From positions 1 through 44,730 of the forward strand of contig JAOUHU010000021.1 of NCBI GenBank assembly GCA_029884455.1: DNA of 44,730 nt. The letters are read 5' to 3'. The translations under genes were made by a program, and so were the position numbers. Of the stretch, positions 38,839-44,730 are shown piece by piece. Source of the stretch: Gammaproteobacteria bacterium. GTDB taxonomy: Bacteria; Pseudomonadota; Gammaproteobacteria; Steroidobacterales; Woeseiaceae. Positions within the stretch are counted from its first letter, which is position 1. Each line of letters starts with the position of its first letter. Under the pieces are notes generated by a model, which ran no database searches, was not told the DNA's origin, and saw only the letters and a list, made by a program, of their open reading frames with translations.

Positions 38839-41349
38839 ATGAAAAGAATGTTAATCAATGCAACTCAGGAAGAAGAGTTGCGTATGGCGATGGTCGACGG
38901 CCAGCGCCTCTATGATCTGAATATCGAATTACCGACAGGCGAACGCAGAAAGGCAAATATCTACAAAGGCAAGATTACCCGGCTCGAGCCCAGCCTCGAG
39001 GCAGCATTTGTTGATTACGGCGCTGAGCGCCATGGATTCCTCCCGCTCAAGGAGATCTCCCCGGAGTATTTCGTCAAGCCGGTCGAGTCCGGCAAGTTCA
39101 ATATCCGCGACGTCCTCAGGGAAGGCCAGGACATTGTCGTCCAGGTCGACAAGGAAGAGCGCGGCAACAAGGGCGCAGCGCTCACCACTTTTGTCAGCCT
39201 TGCCGGACGCTTCGTCGTTCTGAAACCCAATAAATCACGGTCCGGCGGCGTTTCGCGACGTATCGTTGGCGAAGAGCGCGACCTCGCGCGAGCCTCGCTC
39301 GAAGGCGTCGAGATTCCCAAGGACATGAGTGTCATTCTGCGCACGGCCGGTATTGACCGAAGCCCGGAAGAGATCGCCTGGGACCTGCAGAACCTGCTCA
39401 CGGTCTGGACTGCAATCCTGAACGTCGTGCTGGAACGCAAATCGCCGTTTCTCATCTATCGCGAAAGCAATTCGGTCATCCGCGCGTTGCGAGACTACAT
39501 GACGGATGATGTCGGTGAAATCCTGATCGACGACGAGGCCACTTATAAGGAAGCGGTTGAATTCGTTTCGCAGGTCATGCCGCAGAGCCTGAAGAAGATC
39601 AAGTATTACGACGACCCGGTACCGCTCTTTACGCGATTCCAGGTCGAAACACAGATTGAGTCGGCGTTCACGCATTCAGTCAGCCTGCCCTCCGGCGGCA
39701 GCATCGTCATTGATCACACCGAAGCACTGGTCTCCATCGACATCAACTCGGCGCGATCGACAAAGGGTGGCGATATTGAGGCTACGGCGCTGAATACCAA
39801 TCTCGAGGCGGCCGATGAAATCGCCCGGCAATTGCGTATTCGCGATCTTGGCGGCCTGATCGTGATTGATTTCATCGATATGGGGCCGCAAAAGCACCAG
39901 CGCGCCGTCGAGGACCGATTGCGCGACGCCGTGCGTGAAGACCGCGCGCGCGTGCAGATCGGCAAGATTTCTCGCTTCGGCCTGCTGGAGATGTCACGCC
40001 AGCGGCTGCGACCCTCGCTGGACGAGTCGAGTTACCTCGCCTGCCCGCGCTGTTCCGGCATCGGCACCATTCGCAGCGTCGAATCGCTGGCGCTGGCAAT
40101 CCTGCGCATTATTGGCGAGGAAGCGCGCAAGGAGCGTACTGCCAAAGTTATCGCACAGCTACCGGCCGAAGTGGCTACCTACCTGTTGAACGAAAAACGT
40201 GACTGGGTGCAGAGCCTCGAAGCGCGCAACGAGGTGCAGGTAGTACTGGTTGCGAATCCCTTGCTGGAGACGCCGCATTACGACGTGCGCCGCATCCGCG
40301 ACGATCAGATGGACATGCCTGAAAACAGCGGCGTCAGCTACGCGCTGAAAAGTGCCGACATGGAACCGGAGTCACCGCAGGCGATCCTCGCTCGCAAGGC
40401 CATCGAACCGGCTGCGATTGCCGTCCTGAAACCCACGACGCAAGCGCCGAAGCCGGAAAGCCCGGGCTTCTGGTCATGGCTCGGATCGTTTTTCGCCGCC
40501 AGCGACAAGCCGGCCAAGCCGAAGAAAGCATCGTCTGCCGGCCGTCGTGACAGCCGCAGTGACCGCGACAGCCGTGGACGCAGTTCGCCGCAGGGTCGAG
40601 GCCGAACTGATCAGCGGCGTGCGGACGAAAGCCGCAAGCCGAATCGCAAGAAATCCGACCGGTCCGGCAAGAAGGCCAGCGCACGCGATCAGAATCGCGG
40701 CCCGAAAGACGACGGTATCAAGCCGCAGCCACAGCAGCCGAAACAACAGAAGCAGCCGGCACCGGCAGCGCAGGAGACGGCTGCCGCAAACAACGAGCCG
40801 CAACCGGCAAGCGACGGCAAACCGGCGCGTAGCCGCAGAAGTCGCGGCGGACGACGACGGCGTCGTGGCAGTGCCGCGGAACGCTCGGCCGCGGAAAGTG
40901 CAAGCGGGACGAATAAGTCCGGACAAGAGTTGTCAGAGCAGGCCGCGCAGGAGCAGTTCGCCAGGGAGCAGATGGCGCAGGAAGCGGACACTGCAAAGCA
41001 GGCACCGCGGCGGCATCCGAGGTCCAGCGAGGCCAAACCGGACGAGCCGGTAACGCCATCGGGCAAGTCGCAAGTGGATCTCGCCGAGACCCAGCCGAAC
41101 CTGGATGTGCGGGCGATAATTGCGAGTACACCTGTTTTAAAACAGGATGTTAAAGCCGAAACATCAGGTAATGGATCAAACGAAAATGCGGCCCCCGTGG
41201 CGCCACCCGAGCCGCGACCTGCGCCTCCGCCAGCTCCGAAACCTGAACCGATAGTCGTGGCAGCACCGAAACCTGAAATGCCAGCCGCAGCACCGGCGCC
41301 GAAACCCGAGGGTCGATTGTTGCCCTGGGACAATGAACAGGGGCAATAA
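38839..41349 (+). CDS. rne: Ribonuclease E
   Basis: An 836-residue endoribonuclease and degradosome scaffold. N-terminal S1 domain (about 36-120), 5' sensor, and DNase-I-like catalytic core with D301 (SIDINSARSTKG) and D344 (VIDFIDMG), equivalent to E. coli D303 and D346. The Zn-link cysteines are C402 and C405 (CPRCSG). After about residue 540 the protein is unstructured, with an Arg-rich RNA-binding region (SGRRDSRSDRDSRGRSS, RSRRSRGGRRRRRG) and a Pro/Lys/Pro-rich tail. It is shorter than the 1061 residues of E. coli RNase E, so the scaffold may hold fewer partners. It starts with an AGGG ribosome site. Confidence 0.97.
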   Translation: MKRMLINATQEEELRMAMVDGQRLYDLNIELPTGERRKANIYKGKITRLEPSLEAAFVDYGAERHGFLPLKEISPEYFVKPVESGKFNIRDVLREGQDIVVQVDKEERGNKGAALTTFVSLAGRFVVLKPNKSRSGGVSRRIVGEERDLARASLEGVEIPKDMSVILRTAGIDRSPEEIAWDLQNLLTVWTAILNVVLERKSPFLIYRESNSVIRALRDYMTDDVGEILIDDEATYKEAVEFVSQVMPQSLKKIKYYDDPVPLFTRFQVETQIESAFTHSVSLPSGGSIVIDHTEALVSIDINSARSTKGGDIEATALNTNLEAADEIARQLRIRDLGGLIVIDFIDMGPQKHQRAVEDRLRDAVREDRARVQIGKISRFGLLEMSRQRLRPSLDESSYLACPRCSGIGTIRSVESLALAILRIIGEEARKERTAKVIAQLPAEVATYLLNEKRDWVQSLEARNEVQVVLVANPLLETPHYDVRRIRDDQMDMPENSGVSYALKSADMEPESPQAILARKAIEPAAIAVLKPTTQAPKPESPGFWSWLGSFFAASDKPAKPKKASSAGRRDSRSDRDSRGRSSPQGRGRTDQRRADESRKPNRKKSDRSGKKASARDQNRGPKDDGIKPQPQQPKQQKQPAPAAQETAAANNEPQPASDGKPARSRRSRGGRRRRRGSAAERSAAESASGTNKSGQELSEQAAQEQFAREQMAQEADTAKQAPRRHPRSSEAKPDEPVTPSGKSQVDLAETQPNLDVRAIIASTPVLKQDVKAETSGNGSNENAAPVAPPEPRPAPPPAPKPEPIVVAAPKPEMPAAAPAPKPEGRLLPWDNEQGQ

Positions 41350-41363
41350 ATAAGCTCAATTAG

Positions 41364-41846
41364 CTAACAGGATCGCGTCAGCGTCTCTAGCAGGCCTCGG
41401 GACGCTTTTTCCACGAGATCGAGCACGCGCTCGAATCCGGCAGCTCCGCCATAGTAAGGATCCGGCACCTCGGATTCGCCACCCGGTGCAAATTCCATGA
41501 ACAGGCGGATCTTGTGGTGATATGAGGGATCCGATAGTTGCGCAAGCGCGGCGCTATTATCGCGATCCATGGCGATGATGAAATCGAAGCGCTCGAAGTC
41601 CTCAGCCTGCACCCGACGCGCACGAATATCGGCCAGCGAATAGCCCCGGCGTGCCGCGGCCGCGGCCGCGCGACGGTCGGCAGCCGAGTTGACGTGAAAG
41701 GCATGCGTTCCGGCGGAGTCGATATCAAATTGCTCGGCCAGGCCTGCCTGTTGAATCAGATGGCGAAATACGCCTTCTGCAGTTGGCGAACGGCAGATAT
41801 TGCCCATGCAGACAAATAGTATGCTAATCTTAGGGCCTGAGGACAT
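41364..41846 (-). CDS. Low-molecular-weight protein-tyrosine phosphatase
   Basis: A 160-residue phosphatase with the P-loop CMGNICRS (nucleophile C13, R19) and the general acid D129 in DPYYGG. Length and motif order are those of the LMW-PTP family. Some members (Wzb/Etp) regulate capsule tyrosine kinases, but no kinase or polysaccharide genes are nearby, so a free-standing housekeeping role is as likely. It converges on rne with 14 bases between and is the last conserved gene before the integrase region. Confidence 0.94.
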   Translation of the reverse strand: MSSGPKISILFVCMGNICRSPTAEGVFRHLIQQAGLAEQFDIDSAGTHAFHVNSAADRRAAAAAARRGYSLADIRARRVQAEDFERFDFIIAMDRDNSAALAQLSDPSYHHKIRLFMEFAPGGESEVPDPYYGGAAGFERVLDLVEKASRGLLETLTRSC

Positions 41847-41873
41847 AAGTACTTGTTTTTAAAGGATTCATGT

Positions 41874-41932
41874 TCCGAGGGGTTCCGGCAAAATCCGGGG
41901 GTATCCGGAGCAAATTGTACCCAAATTGTACC
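41874..41932. repeat. Phased repeat array upstream of the integrase
   Basis: Four consecutive 10-base units begin TCCG at 41874, 41884, 41894 and 41904 (TCCGA or TCCGG, then variable bases). They are followed by two tandem copies of the 11-mer CAAATTGTACC (41911-41921 and 41922-41932) and a partial third (CAAA). The array fills the space between the LMW-PTP start and the integrase ATG. Ten-base phasing places the TCCG units on one DNA face, fitting cooperative protein binding, perhaps integrase arm sites or an operator. This is inference. Confidence 0.6.
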
Positions 41933-41946
41933 CAAAAGGGTTTTTC

Positions 41947-43056
41947 ATGCGCCAAAAACTGTCCGCCAGCAAGGTCGAAGCGCTGTATCGCCGCCCCGAA
42001 TCATTGTCGGCAACCGATGGCGGTGGCCTGTATTTCCGCAAGCGGAGAAAATCCGCGTCGTGGGTCGTCCGCCGGTCACGAGACAAGGCTGTATCGTACA
42101 CGACCATTGGCCGCTATCCCGAAGTGAGCCTGGCGGAAGCCAGGAAAATTCTCAGAAAGTTTGGTTCGGATTCCGTCGAGGACAAAACCGTCGCTGACTT
42201 GCTTCAGGACTGGTTCGATCAGAACCAAACCACATGGCGGCGCCCTGAGCAGATGGAAGGTTACATCCGCAGGCTGACTGCCGACGATCCACGGTTGGTG
42301 GCGATGAACATTCATGTCGTTGACCTGGTCACCGTTCGTAATTCGCTCAAAAACTACGCGTGCAAGCATGGCAACGTGGCCGCCAACCGACTCATGGAAA
42401 TCCTCAAACAGGTCTTCAAGCACGCCGTTCAGGTCGGCTATCTCCAGTACTCCCCGATCGCCGAGCTCACCCGCAAAGTCGTCGGTGGCGTTGAGAAATC
42501 CCGGCACCGCATACTAACCGACCGCGAGATCCGATTACTTTGGAATATCGACCGTCACACGGAACTGTTTCGCTTTCTGCTACTTACCGGTCAGCGCATC
42601 CGGGAGACACAAATCGCCCGTTGGGGCGACATCAACGGCGACCGGTGGTTTATCCCGGCCAGCAACAACAAGTCGGCCCGCGACCATTGGGTCGCGCTCT
42701 CGCGCCAGTCGCAAGGGCTGCTCAGCTCCCTCGGAGCCAGACGCGGCAGGATCTTCTCATCCGGATCGTCCACCGCCGTACAGTCCTTTCTTCGACGCTG
42801 GTGCGAGCGCCACAGGATCGGCGAGAACAACCCGCAACAAGTCCATAAGGGTTTCTTCACGCCTCACGATCTTCGACGGACGTTCGCAACGAGGCTCAAC
42901 GAAATGCGAATTGGTCCGCATATCGTCGAGAAGATTCTCAATCATCGAATGGCCGGTGTCATGGCCGTGTACAACCAGGCGGATTACGAAGAAGAGCGAA
43001 TTGCCGCAATGCAGATATGGGCAGACGAACTTGACCGCATTGTCCAATCAAACTGA
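41947..43056 (+). CDS. Tyrosine recombinase, P4-type integrase
   Basis: A 369-residue site-specific recombinase. The N-terminus is DUF4102-like (SASKVEALYRRPESLSATDGGGLYFRKRRKSASWVVRR...TTIGRYPEVSLAEARKI), followed by a SAM-like core-binding domain and the catalytic domain. Active-site residues are visible: Arg in LLTGQRIRETQ, HDLRR (His-x-x-Arg), His in ILNHRMAG and the Tyr nucleophile near VYNQADY. ATG at 41947 suits the DUF4102 start; TTG at 41926 would lie within the repeat array. No tRNA gene adjoins it, so the target site is unclear. Confidence 0.9.
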   Translation: MRQKLSASKVEALYRRPESLSATDGGGLYFRKRRKSASWVVRRSRDKAVSYTTIGRYPEVSLAEARKILRKFGSDSVEDKTVADLLQDWFDQNQTTWRRPEQMEGYIRRLTADDPRLVAMNIHVVDLVTVRNSLKNYACKHGNVAANRLMEILKQVFKHAVQVGYLQYSPIAELTRKVVGGVEKSRHRILTDREIRLLWNIDRHTELFRFLLLTGQRIRETQIARWGDINGDRWFIPASNNKSARDHWVALSRQSQGLLSSLGARRGRIFSSGSSTAVQSFLRRWCERHRIGENNPQQVHKGFFTPHDLRRTFATRLNEMRIGPHIVEKILNHRMAGVMAVYNQADYEEERIAAMQIWADELDRIVQSN

Positions 43057-43188
43057 CGAATAACGGCGCCCCGTCATGCTGCGACGATTGTATAGATTGC
43101 CAGCGTAGCCCGCCGAGACACGACGAGAAACGCCGTCAGCTCCTGCATGACTTAACGGATTCATTTCTCAAAGGACTTGTCTAATTTC

Positions 43189-43220
43189 TTTGGATCTGAC
43201 CAGCGCCTTTCGGATCCAAA
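43189..43220. promoter_or_regulatory. Inverted repeat before alpA, candidate operator
   Basis: TTTGGATC (43189-43196) and GATCCAAA (43213-43220) are perfect inverted repeats 16 bases apart, ending two bases before the alpA ATG, where a ribosome site should be. As an operator it would let AlpA control itself; as RNA it could mask the start. Between the integrase stop and here (43057-43188) I see no gene. Confidence 0.45.
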
Positions 43221-43222
43221 CA

Positions 43223-43432
43223 ATGCCGAACCAAAGAATCTGCCGACTCCCTGAAGTCATTGCCCGTACAGGGCTTCCTCGATCGACGATTTACGAACTG
43301 ATGCTGAACGACGAATTCCCGTCGCAAATACGGCTGGGTCGTCGAACAGTCGGTTGGGTCGAGAGTGAGATAGAAGTTTGGATCGACAGACGAATCGACG
43401 TGAGTCGACGAAACAAAATCGAAAGTCGTTGA
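43223..43432 (+). CDS. AlpA-family regulator/excisionase-like protein
   Basis: A 69-residue DNA-binding protein with a MerR-like winged helix: RICRLPEVIARTGLPRSTIYELM, then FPSQIRLGRRTVGWVESEIEVWIDRRI. AlpA proteins activate integrase genes or act as excisionases in P4-like elements, and it lies 166 bases after the integrase. The start MPNQRIC fits the family; a TTG at 43190 would add 11 residues. No strong Shine-Dalgarno is visible. Confidence 0.87.
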   Translation: MPNQRICRLPEVIARTGLPRSTIYELMLNDEFPSQIRLGRRTVGWVESEIEVWIDRRIDVSRRNKIESR

Positions 43433-43466
43433 TGCCCTGGGCGACGTCCCTTCGGCCTTTTCAGAT

Positions 43467-43997
43467 GTGTCCGCGATATCAGGGGTTAACCCACAGACAA
43501 TCGATGATGTTTTCTATGTATCCGTTGTGATCGTCATTTATGCGATCGGCTACCTGGGTCTGCGCCAGCCCATTATTTTTGCTCGTGACCCGGCCGGAGA
43601 AGCGGCCAATAAGAAGTATGAAAAATCGGCTATCGATGCAGACATGAGTAATGCATTGCTTGTTGAGCTGCGCCAGCATATGGCCTCTGCCAAGCCCTAC
43701 CTGGACGGCGACCTTACGCTGGCCGAACTCGCTCGGCAGCTGAAAATATCGCAAAACTACCTGTCACAGGTCATTAACGAGCAGACCGGCAAGAACTTCT
43801 TCGATTTCGTGAACGAGCATCGCATAGAAGCGGCGAAGCGCGTGCTCGCCGATCGGGACCGATCGGATGCCAAGGTCCTGACGATCGCCATGGACGCCGG
43901 CTTTAACTCGAAAACGGCCTTTTACGAGGCGTTCAAGAAACACGTCGGGCAGACGCCCCGCCAATACCGGCTTTCCGTGGTTCCCGCGGCCGATTAG
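43467..43997 (+). pseudogene. 5'-truncated AraC-family regulator with a membrane segment
   Basis: The reading frame opens after a stop at 43401-43403 and has its first standard start, GTG, at 43467. The product of 176 residues holds one hydrophobic helix (VFYVSVVIVIYAIGYLGL, about 17-34), an acidic linker and an AraC-type double helix-turn-helix at about 80-170 (LTLAELARQLKISQNYLSQVINE, TIAMDAGFNSKTAFYEAFKKHVGQTPRQYR). Proteins of this type normally have a multi-pass N-terminal membrane domain of some 200 residues. Here only the last helix remains and AlpA occupies its place. The DNA-binding half is intact and could still be expressed, so pseudogene is my best but not certain label. Confidence 0.65.
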
Positions 43998-44040
43998 TGG
44001 CCTTTGCCTCTAAGGCTCTGATTTCCCGTCGGAAATAAAA

Positions 44041-44064
44041 CGTCCGTTCTTATAGGAGCGGACG
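44041..44064. repeat. Stem-loop in the serine hydrolase leader
   Basis: CGTCCGTTC (44041-44049) pairs with GAGCGGACG (44056-44064) over nine bases with one G-T, loop TTATAG. No T-run follows on the plus strand; on the minus strand TTTTATTTCC follows, so it could end leftward transcription, or it could be a leader structure. Confidence 0.45.
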
Positions 44065-44146
44065 ACGTTCGCCTGCGCAACTGTCAGATTTCTCCTTACG
44101 CATGCCGCATTGGCATCCGATTCATTCTCGAGGAGAGGAAGACAAA

Positions 44147-44730
44147 ATGTTCAATTTAAAACCACTCACCGTGCTGGGCTGGCTCTTGTTGCTCGCCATC
44201 CTGACAAGTCTTAATGCCGGCTGCAGCCCATCGGGCCAGCGGGTCGACGCGGTACCGGAGCCTGAGCTCACCGTCGCCGAGCGCCTGCAGGCCGTGCTTG
44301 ACCAGGCCGTTGCCGACGGTTTGCCTGGTGTCGCGCTGGCAATCATGGGCGACGATATCAGTTTCACCGGCGTCGCCGGTCTGGCGGACGTAGCCTCGGC
44401 GGCTCCGCTCACTGATAACCACCGTTTCTACCTTGCGAGCATCGGCAAGACCTATACGTCCGTTGCTTTCGTGCGACTGGCAGCGGACGGTTTGCTTCGC
44501 CTGGACGATCCGATCACAGATTGGCTGCCGGATTCAATCACGGACCGAATTCCATTCGCCGATGCAATCACGGTACGCAGTCTGCTCAATCATACGAGCG
44601 GCATATTCGATTACCAGAATGACGGTGACGATGGCGCAGAGTGGGAGGCAGCGTTCATTCCTGAACCGGCGCGCCAGTGGATGAACACGGACGTATTGCC
44701 TTTCTTTCTGGACCAGCCATTGAACTTCGA
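44147..44730 (+). CDS. Serine hydrolase, beta-lactamase/class C PBP-like lipoprotein (partial)
   Basis: At least 194 codons, running off the right edge. The N-terminus is a lipoprotein signal (hydrophobic 9-22, lipobox LNAGC with C26, then Ser). The catalytic domain of the beta-lactamase family (PF00144) follows: GLPGVALAIMGDD, the SxxK motif S98-I-G-K101 (LASIGKTYTS), RLDDPITDWLP and SLLNHTSGIFDY. Relatives include D-aminopeptidases, esterases and PBPs, so antibiotic hydrolysis should not be assumed. An AGGAG-like stretch precedes the ATG. It follows the truncated AraC-type regulator in the same direction, which may once have controlled it. Confidence 0.88.
   Translation, partial: MFNLKPLTVLGWLLLLAILTSLNAGCSPSGQRVDAVPEPELTVAERLQAVLDQAVADGLPGVALAIMGDDISFTGVAGLADVASAAPLTDNHRFYLASIGKTYTSVAFVRLAADGLLRLDDPITDWLPDSITDRIPFADAITVRSLLNHTSGIFDYQNDGDDGAEWEAAFIPEPARQWMNTDVLPFFLDQPLNF

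Noticed and set aside
41862..41870. GGATTCAT at about 41864 and again near 43158 as att core repeats
   Set aside because: Only eight bases are shared and the flanks differ; too short to call an attachment site.
44147..44730. Beta-lactam resistance gene
   Set aside because: The SxxK serine hydrolase family is broad, the gene is partial, and nothing here points to antibiotic hydrolysis.

Overview
The window is a gene-dense, moderately GC-rich stretch of a gammaproteobacterial chromosome, probably a marine or sediment lineage of the Woeseiales/Chromatiales type. That placement is inference from gene order and protein character. Several runs keep the order known from Escherichia coli and relatives: ftsK-lolA-rarA-serS, aat-infA-clpA-clpS, and rne/rluC/maf/yceD-rpmF-plsX-fabH.

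Layout, left to right. 1-1760: a Bcp-type peroxiredoxin, then a leftward operon of small membrane protein, histidine phosphatase and YjbQ. 1900-3510: a tRNA-Ser(UGA) gene followed by an intact IS30-family insertion sequence with 28-bp inverted repeats and a 4-bp target duplication. 3620-7020: a Tat-exported sugar isomerase-like protein, a lipoprotein methyltransferase, a Bax-inhibitor-1 protein with a strong terminator, and a lipid-anchored cytochrome c. 7030-13006 (leftward): ftsK, lolA, a VanZ-like gene, rarA, serS. 13068-16200 (rightward): trxB, a FemAB-like acyltransferase, aat, infA. 16220-18854 (leftward): clpS-clpA. Aat, ClpS and ClpA together form most of the bacterial N-degron pathway.

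19104-24777 holds a type II secretion operon cut down to gspC-D-E-F, followed by a small acidic protein. 25130-31031 (leftward) is the SOS mutagenesis cassette lexA-imuA-imuB-dnaE2, driven by one promoter with two LexA boxes. Divergent from lexA is a small Lpp-like lipoprotein ending in lysine. It converges on an L,D-transpeptidase gene of the class that links such lipoproteins to peptidoglycan. A GST and a YkvA-domain protein follow. 33945-41349 is the conserved fabH-plsX-rpmF-yceD / maf / rluC / rne block, with a leader of about 358 nt before rne that looks like the autoregulatory RNase E 5' UTR.

From about 41850 the character changes to accessory DNA: a tyrosine integrase with an unusual helically phased repeat array in front of it, an AlpA-type regulator with an inverted repeat at its start, a 5'-truncated AraC-family regulator, and a serine hydrolase lipoprotein that runs off the right edge. 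No CRISPR array, rRNA gene, toxin-antitoxin pair or recognisable anti-phage system is visible. The least explained structures are the phased repeats upstream of the integrase, the integrase 3'-end-like sequence beside tRNA-Ser, and the inverted repeats between lexA and the lipoprotein gene.
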